Below, one piece after another: positions 1 to 7,558 of a stretch of DNA of 64,000 nt. This stretch comes from Flavobacterium limnosediminis JC2902 (GTDB lineage Bacteria; Bacteroidota; Bacteroidia; Flavobacteriales; Flavobacteriaceae), in assembly GCF_000498535.1 (NCBI RefSeq), contig NZ_AVGG01000007.1, positions 248,001 through 312,000 on the forward strand, read 5' to 3'. The notes under the pieces are model-generated. The model searched no databases and was not told the DNA's origin. It saw only the letters and a program-made list of their open reading frames with translations. The position numbers and the translations under genes are program-made. Each line of letters starts with the position of its first letter. Position 1 is the stretch's first letter.

Positions 1-2531
1 CCATTAAAAAAGGAAGTATCGGCCACGAGGTAATTTATTACACAAAATACGATAAAGAAGTTACCAAACAAGTACGAGACGAATTCGGAAAGGAAACTGG
101 AGAAACCAAAGAGGTAACGGAATCATTTTTTGCTATAAAATATTACAATGTGTTTAATGGCAATGATATTGAAGGAATCGATTTTGATTTGGATAATTTT
201 CCTTTACGTGGAAAACTTGAAAACGAAATCGTTACCACCGGAAATAACAAACCGATCGAAGCTGCTGATCTGATTATTAAAAACTATCCAAAACCGCAGC
301 CCACTATTAAGCACGGCGGGAATAAAGCCTATTTTGACTTAGAAAACGATTTAATTCAATTACCCGATTTTCAGAGTTTCGAAAGTTCCCAGGATTACTA
401 CCGAACCGCATTGCATGAGTTATCACATAGTACCCTACTTCCCAACAGATTAAACAGGAATCCGGATATTTCCATCCGTAAGGAATACGCCTTCGAAGAA
501 TTGGTAGCGGAGTTTGGTGCGGTGTTTTTATCTTCCCAAGCGGGAATAATTTTCTACACCAATAAAAACCATGCCGCCTATTTAAAAGGTTGGAACGAGG
601 CCTTAACGCAAATGAAAAACGACAATCGATTTTTTATTAAAGCAAGTGCTGCCGCTCAAAAAATAGCCGATTATATTTTGCAACCCGATAGTAATGGCGT
701 GTTTCTATTTACAAAAGGTTTAAATAAAAAGACAAAAGCAAAACTCCCGGCGAAACCTAAAAAGGAAACCGCAGCACCGGAAAGCTTTGCCGATAAACCT
801 AAAAGCGTTTCAGTGGCCACAGCAATAAAAGACGTTTTAAGTTTGCCAAATTTCAAAGGTATTAAGGAATTACAAGCAAGTATAATCTATAAGCATTTCA
901 AAAACAGAACGGAAAACCTGAGCGAAGATGAATATCAGTTAATTGAATCCGATTATGAAAAAGGCGTGTTGAAAAACAAAAGCCGTTTACATGATTTCTA
1001 CTTTGACGAAGAATTATTTTTAACCGCTAAAGGGTATGAATTTGTAAAATCTGTCAATGACCGATTAGAAAGCTTACGAAATCAAAAACACAATTTTTCC
1101 CTTTTTAAGGGCTTAAAAGGCGTTGCAATTGACACGGATAAATTCCGAAATATGTCAGTTGCAGAACTTCGCCGTTTTACCCTGGACTATTACAACTCCC
1201 ATTTAAAAGGAAAGAAAGTTTCAATAAAAAACGCTTTGAAAGAAGTTGTTTTTGTAACCGATACCGGTCGTAAAATGTTGAAGCCTATGTATTCCGAAAA
1301 AGCGGCAGTAGTAGAACATTTGGAAGAACTAATAAAAAAATCGACGTATAACAATTGGGGCAATCGAAAAGAAAAAGACAGTCCGGATGTGTTGGGTTAT
1401 TTAAACTTTAAATCAAAGTTGTCTATTGACGAAAAGAAAAGACACGTTCGTATTTCAATTATTATAGACAGGGACAGGAAAACAAAGCTTAAAAGTGTCG
1501 AAGTTGGTAAAATAAAAAAAAGCGGCAAATCCCGCGAGGTGGCCGTAACCAGTCCTAAAGTCGAGGGGGAAAAACCGCTTCCTGAAAACAAAGATACGGA
1601 AAAAGGATTGAATTCGCCAAATTTCGAAAATGTAACTACATATGAAAATCAAGAAGTTATAATTTTGGATGCACCGGAACCGGTTAAACAAGTACAAAAT
1701 ACATCTATTGTTAATCATGCGCCGGTTGTGGTTCATTCTACTCAAACAGAAAAGATTAATAGTGCGGTTCGAGACACTGTTAGTCATGTTCCTTTGGTAC
1801 AGAACAAACAGGCTCAAATCATTCGGGAAGTAAGCCCAAAACATCAAACTTTGAGAGATTTATTAAATAATGATGAAGTAAATCAATTGTTTGACATTCC
1901 TGGTGATGTGGGTGAATTGTTTGGGGATATTGAAATTAAACCAAAAGGAAGTGTAGTTGTTACCCTTTCATCTCCGCAAGGTGGCGGTAAAACAAGAGCG
2001 GTTTTGCAGTTTGCAAATGCCTTAGCGGTTAATTATCGGGTGAAAATATTCTCATTGGAAGAACAAAAAGAAAGTTCTTTGTTTAAAGGCAAAGTTAGGG
2101 ATTACATTGCGCCGCAAAACATTGATAACATTTCAGCCGATAGTGAATTACCAAACGGCATTGAAACTATTCACAGCGCAATTAAAGATTTTGATGTTAT
2201 TATTGTGGATAGTTGGAGTAAAATGCTGGAAATTGACAGCCGTTTAAATTTAGATCAGGATTTCAGAAAAAAATATGATGGGAAACTATTTATTTTCATT
2301 TTTCAACAAACCTCTGACGGTAAAATGTATGGCGGTGCTAAAAATCAATTTGATGGTGATGTTATCCTGTTCGTGGAAAAATTCCCAGACTACCGACTAA
2401 GTTATATTTATCCGGATAAACACCGATATACCAGTACACCACTAGATCAGTTAAGATACAATATTTTCACACAGTCTTTAATGAGAGAAGAAGCTGAGGA
2501 AACCGAACCAACAGAAGTAATACAATTATAA
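1..2531 (+). CDS. polyvalent protein: ArdC-like region, zincin metallopeptidase, RecA-like ATPase (5' end cut by window)
   Basis: The frame is open from base 3 at the window edge, so the start is missing. A GTG at 150 is only an internal codon. The first visible residues (GHEVIYYTKY, then FFAIKYYNVFNGNDIEGID) match the end of an ArdC-type ssDNA-binding antirestriction domain. Numbering from the GTG at 150, a zincin motif HELSH is at about 89-93, with the downstream glutamates YAFEELVAE at about 113-121 as third ligand. A middle region at about 330-460 resembles the nuclease-like domains of polyvalent proteins but is not securely assigned. The C-terminal part has a Walker A motif SPQGGGKT at 608-615 and a Walker B-like strand VIIVDSW, as in RecA/DnaB-type ATPases. 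Such proteins are delivered or expressed early by mobile elements to protect or process their DNA. The combination is clear; the activity is inferred. Confidence 0.8.
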   Translation, partial: IKKGSIGHEVIYYTKYDKEVTKQVRDEFGKETGETKEVTESFFAIKYYNVFNGNDIEGIDFDLDNFPLRGKLENEIVTTGNNKPIEAADLIIKNYPKPQPTIKHGGNKAYFDLENDLIQLPDFQSFESSQDYYRTALHELSHSTLLPNRLNRNPDISIRKEYAFEELVAEFGAVFLSSQAGIIFYTNKNHAAYLKGWNEALTQMKNDNRFFIKASAAAQKIADYILQPDSNGVFLFTKGLNKKTKAKLPAKPKKETAAPESFADKPKSVSVATAIKDVLSLPNFKGIKELQASIIYKHFKNRTENLSEDEYQLIESDYEKGVLKNKSRLHDFYFDEELFLTAKGYEFVKSVNDRLESLRNQKHNFSLFKGLKGVAIDTDKFRNMSVAELRRFTLDYYNSHLKGKKVSIKNALKEVVFVTDTGRKMLKPMYSEKAAVVEHLEELIKKSTYNNWGNRKEKDSPDVLGYLNFKSKLSIDEKKRHVRISIIIDRDRKTKLKSVEVGKIKKSGKSREVAVTSPKVEGEKPLPENKDTEKGLNSPNFENVTTYENQEVIILDAPEPVKQVQNTSIVNHAPVVVHSTQTEKINSAVRDTVSHVPLVQNKQAQIIREVSPKHQTLRDLLNNDEVNQLFDIPGDVGELFGDIEIKPKGSVVVTLSSPQGGGKTRAVLQFANALAVNYRVKIFSLEEQKESSLFKGKVRDYIAPQNIDNISADSELPNGIETIHSAIKDFDVIIVDSWSKMLEIDSRLNLDQDFRKKYDGKLFIFIFQQTSDGKMYGGAKNQFDGDVILFVEKFPDYRLSYIYPDKHRYTSTPLDQLRYNIFTQSLMREEAEETEPTEVIQL

Positions 2532-2554
2532 ATAACCATTTAAAACCACACATT

Positions 2555-2803
2555 ATGGCAACAGAGAAAAAAACCACTCGAAAAAAAAATCAGACCGCAA
2601 GAACGGTATGTAGAAAAGTAATTAAAGTTGAAGGCTTAAAAGTCGACGGAACATTAAAAAAAGGATATAAATACGCTCCTGGAGGACGAATTGTAAAAGT
2701 AGCAACGGCGAAAAAAGAAACCGAAAAAAAGAAACCGGCAGCAAAGAAAAAAAGCGTTAGTAAAAAAAGACACAAGTCATTTTTGAGTTTCCTCGGTCTT
2801 TAG
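2555..2803 (+). CDS. small lysine-rich protein of unknown function
   Basis: An 82-residue protein starting 23 bases after the polyvalent gene and followed at once by a terminator, so probably the last gene of that operon. Both ends are runs of Lys, Arg and Ala. A short central part with alternating hydrophobic residues (around VIKVEGLKVDGTLKKGYKY) could fold into a small beta structure. The strong positive charge suggests nucleic-acid binding, but this is inference from composition only. No known family is recognised. The atg is preceded by A-rich sequence instead of a Shine-Dalgarno, as elsewhere in the window. Confidence 0.65.
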   Translation: MATEKKTTRKKNQTARTVCRKVIKVEGLKVDGTLKKGYKYAPGGRIVKVATAKKETEKKKPAAKKKSVSKKRHKSFLSFLGL

Positions 2804-2835
2804 AAGTAGTAAATTTAGGTTAGTTAGTTGAAATT

Positions 2836-2864
2836 ATCCCGGGCATTTTGTTCGGGATTTTTTT
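2836..2864 (+). terminator. rho-independent terminator of the element operon
   Basis: Arms ATCCCG (2836-2841) and CGGGAT (2853-2858) enclose an 11-base loop and are followed by a run of seven T. It lies 33 bases after the small lysine-rich gene and ends the plus-strand operon, facing the minus-strand gene at 2907-3599. Confidence 0.8.
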
Positions 2865-2906
2865 ATATTTATCAGTCCTTTTTCAATGTTTTATTGAATA
2901 ATAATA

Positions 2907-3599
2907 TTACAAAGCGTTGGGTAATTCGTTAATATTTATAGTACCATTACTCCATAAAGCTATTTCTCCTTTGTCACTTTTTGGAAAACTAGGATCGATC
3001 TTACTAAAAATGTACTTCCCTTCTCCACTTTGTATAATAGAAAATGATTGCCTGCCGTTTTGGTTTTTTATAATTCTAATTGATTCTGTCCAAGAGTTAT
3101 TATCAGAATTAAAAAAGATTGTAATTGCTGTTTCGTTCGTTGTTGTATCAACAAAAAAGGTTTTCATTTCAGTTGGTCTTAACGTGCCTAAATCAATTGG
3201 ATTGACTCCCAAACCAAGTACCCGAATGTCCATCCCACTAACATTTAAATAATCTGGTATTACGACAAATTTAGCAGTTAAATTTTTTATTGCATATTCT
3301 CCTTGAAGCCCGATGAGAATTTGCGTTTGCGCACCATTGTTTTGCGATGGGCCAAGAAATGCAAGAGGGTAACTCCCTTGACTAGTAATTTGATTAGTAT
3401 GCTTAATTATTTTTTCGGATAATTCAATATTTTTTGAGGTAAGTGACTGTATTTGCTCTCCCTGATCCTTAATTGTCTTATTTAATTTTTGTTCAGTTTC
3501 ATCACCATCTTTCTTTGCAGCTAAATAGCTAAAATACATTGCCGCTACAGTACAAATCATTGCTAAAAGATAAAATATATTCATGTTTTTAGATTTCAT
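2907..3599 (-). CDS. membrane-anchored coiled-coil protein of unknown function
   Basis: A 230-residue protein with one N-terminal membrane segment at about 7-27 (Ile/Leu/Ala/Met-rich, ending in a lysine pair), then a polar heptad-like stretch at about 30-70 (repeated Lys, Glu, Gln and Leu) likely to form a coiled coil. The rest, about 75-230, is predicted beta-rich by its pattern and would face the periplasm. There is no lipobox and no recognisable catalytic motif. It sits alone on the minus strand inside the mobile element, between the polyvalent-protein operon and the integrase, a position common for cargo genes. A second possible start is Met-6. No function can be assigned. Confidence 0.65.
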   Translation of the reverse strand: MKSKNMNIFYLLAMICTVAAMYFSYLAAKKDGDETEQKLNKTIKDQGEQIQSLTSKNIELSEKIIKHTNQITSQGSYPLAFLGPSQNNGAQTQILIGLQGEYAIKNLTAKFVVIPDYLNVSGMDIRVLGLGVNPIDLGTLRPTEMKTFFVDTTTNETAITIFFNSDNNSWTESIRIIKNQNGRQSFSIIQSGEGKYIFSKIDPSFPKSDKGEIALWSNGTININELPNAL

Positions 3600-3635
3600 A
3601 GTTTTTAAAAATTTACTAATTTCCCTTATGCAACG

Positions 3636-3656
3636 AAAGAGCCAGTGGCTCTTTTT
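3636..3656 (+). terminator. hairpin with T-run, possible terminator
   Basis: Perfect arms AAAGAGCC (3636-3643) and GGCTCTTT (3647-3654) with a 3-base loop and a short T-run on the plus strand. No plus-strand gene ends here, so it may insulate the element's minus-strand genes from antisense transcription or be a remnant of a lost gene. The rest of 3600-3754 is non-coding; it holds the small palindrome AACTTTAAAAAGTT near 3690. Confidence 0.4.
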
Positions 3657-3754
3657 GCTTTCCGCAATTATACGGGGTATATATCCACTAACTTTAAAAA
3701 GTTAAGCCCTTTCCGGGTTCCTCTCGATGGAAGCTGCATGTCAAATATAATAAA

Positions 3755-4987
3755 TTATTTCTTTTTTGCATTCGCTTTTTTAATCGATTCCGAGTAATCA
3801 TCCGGCAGTTCTGCATCAATATCACGCAGGTACTTTTTTAAAGCTTCGTGAGTTGCATGGCCGGTTATCATCATTAGTTTGCTTTCCGCTTCAAAAATGG
3901 TTAAATCCTTTCGAAACTCCCTGTATAATTTGGTTATAAACGTATGTCTGAAACTATACATTCCGTAATTTTCATCTAATCCGAATTCCTTTTTTACTTT
4001 ATTAAATTGCTTCGAATAGTAATTTCTTTTATTATCATCTTCCGTCTCCCAATTCCCACCTATCTGATCCATAGCGAACAAATAATCATTCTTTGAGAAT
4101 TTTGACAAATCCGGAATTTCATCAAAAAGAATTCGGGGAATGATCTTTGTTTTTACCGCTTTGGTTTTTGTTTTAACATGAAGTTGCCTGCTTATAAAAT
4201 CGATATCACCAACTTTAAGGCGGCAGACTTCAACCGGACGCAGAAAGTTGTACGAAATGAATTTAATGAACAGTAATAAGGTTGGATAGCTTTTTTCCAA
4301 TAATTCAAAAATTTCAGCTTCTTGTTTTACTGTATAAGTCCTGTTTCTTACAGGGGTAGAAGTCATGACATTAATTTTATCAATAAAATTTGCTTGAACA
4401 ATTCTATTATCCACTAAAGCCGTGTAAAACACAGAAATGATACTCCTTGTGTTATTCCGGTTTGATGCGCTCGACTTTTTAGCAACTGAATTTAGGTAGC
4501 TGATAACAACATCTTCATTTACAGAAGTTATGAAACGATATTCCCAACCGTTATTTATAAGCCAGTCTTTGAATTGCGTTAAGCGACTTTTGAAATCGCG
4601 ATAATAGGAATCGGAAATTTGCCCTTCTTTTAATTTCAGTATAAAATCTATTGCATCCGGAGCCGTATATTTCCTTGCTTCCTCGATTACGTCAGTTTCA
4701 TCATAAGGATTATAACCGTTTTCCAAAATAAGCTGAACTGTTTCTCTTAATCGTTTAATTGCTTTATTTCTACCGCGAAGTGTCTTATACGACATTATTC
4801 CCGTGTCGATGGTCGGCTGTCTTTCGAGTTTTCCGGTTTCGGGGTTTCGGTAGGAGAAATAGACATACCACCGCCTGGACAGATCGCCGTTAGCGTCGTA
4901 AATCTTTGGTTCTGAGTATTTTTTCTTACCGTTCAAATCGTATGCGTAATCGTATGCGTTGGCAATTAGTTTTGTGATTTTTGGCAT
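3755..4987 (-). CDS. int: tyrosine recombinase (integrase) of the tRNA-His element
   Basis: A 410-residue phage-type integrase that would catalyse insertion and excision of the element at the adjacent tRNA gene. Residues 1-85 form an N-terminal arm-binding region, about 108-195 the SAM-like core-binding domain and 215-400 the catalytic domain. Visible catalytic residues are Arg250 in NFLRPVEVC, a lysine near 275, Arg347-His348 in YSFRHT, His377 in TGHATH and the nucleophile Tyr386 in KKYLRD. The usual first His of the HxxR box is Tyr344, as in many Bacteroidota phage integrases. Length and box spacing are complete, so the gene looks intact. The ATG follows directly after the T-run of the tRNA terminator, with no room for a ribosome-binding site. 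Confidence 0.93.
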   Translation of the reverse strand: MPKITKLIANAYDYAYDLNGKKKYSEPKIYDANGDLSRRWYVYFSYRNPETGKLERQPTIDTGIMSYKTLRGRNKAIKRLRETVQLILENGYNPYDETDVIEEARKYTAPDAIDFILKLKEGQISDSYYRDFKSRLTQFKDWLINNGWEYRFITSVNEDVVISYLNSVAKKSSASNRNNTRSIISVFYTALVDNRIVQANFIDKINVMTSTPVRNRTYTVKQEAEIFELLEKSYPTLLLFIKFISYNFLRPVEVCRLKVGDIDFISRQLHVKTKTKAVKTKIIPRILFDEIPDLSKFSKNDYLFAMDQIGGNWETEDDNKRNYYSKQFNKVKKEFGLDENYGMYSFRHTFITKLYREFRKDLTIFEAESKLMMITGHATHEALKKYLRDIDAELPDDYSESIKKANAKKK

Positions 4988-5022
4988 AAAAAAAGCGGCT
5001 TAAAAATCGCTTTAAGCCGCTT
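4988..5022 (-). terminator. terminator of tRNA-His, abutting the integrase start codon
   Basis: Twelve-base perfect arms AAGCGGCTTAAA (4993-5004) and TTTAAGCCGCTT (5011-5022), loop of six. Read on the minus strand the hairpin is followed by seven T and then immediately by the integrase ATG at 4987. It would stop tRNA transcripts before the integrase gene. Confidence 0.85.
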
Positions 5023-5054
5023 CGTTGTTGAGTTTTTTAAACCTCAAAAGTAAG

Positions 5055-5129
<75 letters not shown>

Positions 5130-5144
5130 ATTTGTTTACGGGTG

Positions 5145-5175
5145 CAAATATAGGGCATTTATCTATTTTCGCAAA
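5145..5175 (-). promoter_or_regulatory. consensus Bacteroidota promoter of tRNA-His
   Basis: On the minus strand TTTG (5175-5172), a 19-base spacer and TATATTTG (5152-5145) match the flavobacterial -33/-7 consensus exactly. The -7 box ends 15 bases before the mature tRNA 5' end. Confidence 0.88.
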
Positions 5176-5191
5176 TAATTTTTTAAAAAAA

Positions 5192-5908
5192 TTATATCAA
5201 ATCTCCTAAACTATTGACAGCCAAATATCTTTCAACCGTAAATCCTTCACCAAAATCCGTCCCGATGAGCCTTCCAAGGTCCTGAGAACGGTAAACCAGG
5301 CTCTCCATAAAGTTTTTTGTAGCGATCGGCGTGATCGGTTCGGTCGAATTGGGTTCGTAAAATTGGGAACTGTACGCCATAATAGCTTCCACTTTTTTAT
5401 CTGTAAATCCGGTTACGTCCACTACAAAATCGGGTTCGATGTTTTTCCACTGAATATAATGGTAGACTAAATTGGGTCGCCACGCTTCCTGCGGTTCACC
5501 GTTTACCTCAGTTTCGATTCGGCGCAAGCCTGAAAGAAAACAAGCGTCGGAAACCAGTTTGCTGCCTTTTGCGTGGTCAATATGACGGTCGTCTACAGCA
5601 TTGCATAACACGATTTCGGGTTTATACTTTCTAATCATTTTAATAATTTCCAATTGATGCTTTTCATCATTCACAAAAAAACCGTCGCGAAATCTTAAAT
5701 TTTCACGGATCGTAACCCCCAAAATTTCTGCAGCATTAGCCGCTTCCGTATCCCGTATATCAGCAGAACCACGCGTACCGAGTTCTCCCCGGGTCAAATC
5801 GACAATGCCGACCTTCTTTCCAAGCGAAATTTCTTTGGCAATCGTCGCGCCACAACCCAGTTCAACATCATCGGGATGCGCCCCGAAAGCAAGTATATCC
5901 AGTTTCAT
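5192..5908 (-). CDS. bshB1: bacillithiol biosynthesis deacetylase BshB1
   Basis: A 238-residue PIG-L/LmbE-type zinc hydrolase that removes the acetyl group from GlcNAc-malate in bacillithiol synthesis, in the cytoplasm. The N-terminal AHPDD motif (10-14) gives His11 and Asp14 as zinc ligands, and HIDHA (109-113) supplies the third ligand, His112. Other family marks are ELGTRG near 42-47 and the arginine of DRHIDH. Length and order match BshB1 well. It is the last gene of a three-gene minus-strand operon, starting 3 bases after the isochorismate-synthase-like gene. The other bacillithiol genes (bshA, bshC) are not in the window. Confidence 0.93.
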   Translation of the reverse strand: MKLDILAFGAHPDDVELGCGATIAKEISLGKKVGIVDLTRGELGTRGSADIRDTEAANAAEILGVTIRENLRFRDGFFVNDEKHQLEIIKMIRKYKPEIVLCNAVDDRHIDHAKGSKLVSDACFLSGLRRIETEVNGEPQEAWRPNLVYHYIQWKNIEPDFVVDVTGFTDKKVEAIMAYSSQFYEPNSTEPITPIATKNFMESLVYRSQDLGRLIGTDFGEGFTVERYLAVNSLGDLI

Positions 5909-5911
5909 ATA

Positions 5912-6976
5912 TTAATTCAGAATTTTTTTCATGGTCATCGATTTATTAACCGTCTCAAGGAACTCCTTTTCCGGATCACTGTCCTTCGTAATTCCGCAAC
6001 CAACAAACAAATGCGCTTTTTTATCTTTTATTTTCATACATCGTAGGTTGACAAACAAATCGGAATTTTCACTCCTTCCGGTGGCAAAATTCATGTTCAG
6101 TTCGCCTAAAAAACCGGCATAATATTCTCTGTCGTATCCTTCGTTCTGCAGGATAAAATCTTTGGCCAATAATTTCGGATACCCACAAACGGCGGGTGTT
6201 GGATGCAAAATTTTCAAAACCTGTTTCAGACTGTTAGCGTCATTCATCTTGGCGGAAATATCGGTTTTAATATGCAGCAGATTCCCCGCATAAGCCGTGT
6301 ACGGACTAGAAACTATCTGCTCCGAAACATGATCTTTGAGGTTTTCCAGAATGAAATCGGTTACGAGTTGTTGTTCGTCTTTCTCTTTCTGTTTCCACAC
6401 AACGTCCTCTTTTCCTTTATTGACTTTGGTTCCCGCTAAGGCAACGGTGTGAATTTCAAAATCCTTCACTTTTAGTAATTGTTCCGGAGTTGCCCCCATC
6501 CACAACCCTACTTTCGGATGAAAAAAGCAATATTTAAAGGCCTGCGGATAATTATGTAAAAGCTTCTGAAAAAAATCGGTTACATCAAAATGATCCAGAT
6601 TCACGATTTCTTCTCTGGAAAGCACGACTTTTTTAAAATGTCCGGAATGAATATCGGCTACAGCCTTTTCGACCATTTGCTCAAAATCGTGTTTGGCTTT
6701 TTCGTCCATCTCATAAAAAACCGATGGCGTAGTGACTGTCGGATTACTTTCAAAATGCTCGACAATAACATCCAGATGGTTCTCCGGTAAAAGTACGTAA
6801 TTTTCACTGTCGAAGGGCGCGAATACAAATCCGTTTTCCTCGAACGATTCCACGAAATACAAATGATCATTGCGCTGAAACAGCCCAACAATCTCTTTAG
6901 CATTTGGCTTGGAATACAAAACAAAAGGAAGCTGTTGCTCCTGATGCGTTTTTACTTTCAGAAATAAATCGGTCAT
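5912..6976 (-). CDS. menF: chorismate-binding enzyme, probable isochorismate synthase
   Basis: About 354 residues with the C-terminal chorismate-binding fold of isochorismate, anthranilate and aminodeoxychorismate synthases. Visible signatures are KVVLSREE, the strand VGLWMGATPEQLL, HTVALAGT and, near the end, the conserved FVGCGITKDSDPEKEF. The family converts chorismate to isochorismate, first step of menaquinone (or siderophore) synthesis. Coupling with a hotdog thioesterase of the kind that hydrolyses DHNA-CoA supports menaquinone. The start at 6976 (MTDLFLK) is preferred over an in-frame ATG at 7018 because it falls 2 bases after the upstream stop. The N-terminal half is shorter than in E. 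coli MenF, as is usual in flavobacteria. Confidence 0.85.
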   Translation of the reverse strand: MTDLFLKVKTHQEQQLPFVLYSKPNAKEIVGLFQRNDHLYFVESFEENGFVFAPFDSENYVLLPENHLDVIVEHFESNPTVTTPSVFYEMDEKAKHDFEQMVEKAVADIHSGHFKKVVLSREEIVNLDHFDVTDFFQKLLHNYPQAFKYCFFHPKVGLWMGATPEQLLKVKDFEIHTVALAGTKVNKGKEDVVWKQKEKDEQQLVTDFILENLKDHVSEQIVSSPYTAYAGNLLHIKTDISAKMNDANSLKQVLKILHPTPAVCGYPKLLAKDFILQNEGYDREYYAGFLGELNMNFATGRSENSDLFVNLRCMKIKDKKAHLFVGCGITKDSDPEKEFLETVNKSMTMKKILN

Positions 6977-6978
6977 AT

Positions 6979-7404
6979 TTATCTTTTTCTTGGTAAAACC
7001 ATAGTGGTTAGTTTGCAAAGCGAAACCAGTTTTTCGTGTTCGTCAACGATTCTGATTTCCCATAAATGAATACTGGCACCTTTGTGAATAATTTTAGCAG
7101 TGGCGGTCACCATTCCTTCCCGTTTGCTTCGCAGGTGATTTGCTGAAATTTCAATACCGCGAACTTCCTGCTTTTCCGGGTTGACAAACATCATGGATGC
7201 CGCACTGCCCACGCTTTCTGCCAAAGCAACTGAAGCACCGCCATGCAACAGACCCATTGGTTGATGTACTCTCGGATTAACAGGCATGGTTGCTACCAGA
7301 AAATCTTCGCCGGCATCGGTAAATTTCATCTCCAGTGTTTCCATCAAAGTATTATAACAGTAATTATTGCATCGTTCCAGTACTTTATCTTTATCAAATG
7401 ACAT
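6979..7404 (-). CDS. hotdog-fold thioesterase (PaaI/MenI type)
   Basis: A 141-residue single hotdog domain. The segment MGLLHGGASVALAESVGSAA at about 50-69 carries the HGG turn and the catalytic Glu on the central helix, as in PaaI, EntH and YdiI/MenI acyl-CoA thioesterases. It is the first gene of the operon with menF and bshB1. Placement beside an isochorismate synthase suggests hydrolysis of 1,4-dihydroxy-2-naphthoyl-CoA in menaquinone synthesis, but a phenylacetyl-CoA or general housekeeping role is possible. The assignment to the fold is firm; the substrate is inferred from context. Confidence 0.85.
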   Translation of the reverse strand: MSFDKDKVLERCNNYCYNTLMETLEMKFTDAGEDFLVATMPVNPRVHQPMGLLHGGASVALAESVGSAASMMFVNPEKQEVRGIEISANHLRSKREGMVTATAKIIHKGASIHLWEIRIVDEHEKLVSLCKLTTMVLPRKR

Positions 7405-7558
7405 AGTTTCTTCTTTAGATGTGTAAATTTATGAAATGTAATATCAAATTAACTACCTGCATTTAAACTAATTTGTTTTAAAAAACGTTAATAACGATAG
7501 GACAATCTGCACTAAAATTTAAAATTTTTCAATACTTTTACCAAAATAAGCTTTTTTT

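Larger units (their letters stand above)
1..5054. mobile_element. right end of an integrated mobile element at tRNA-His
   Basis: A tyrosine recombinase gene (3755-4987) lies directly beside the 3' end of a tRNA-His gene. Beyond it sit genes typical of conjugative or phage-like elements (a polyvalent ArdC/zincin/ATPase protein and small proteins of unknown function) and no housekeeping genes. From 5192 onward the content is ordinary core chromosome. This layout is the usual signature of site-specific integration into a tRNA 3' end. The left part of the element, including any conjugation or packaging genes that would say whether it is an ICE, an IME or a prophage, is outside the window. The boundary is inferred from the tRNA end, since the second attachment-site copy cannot be seen. 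Confidence 0.75.
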
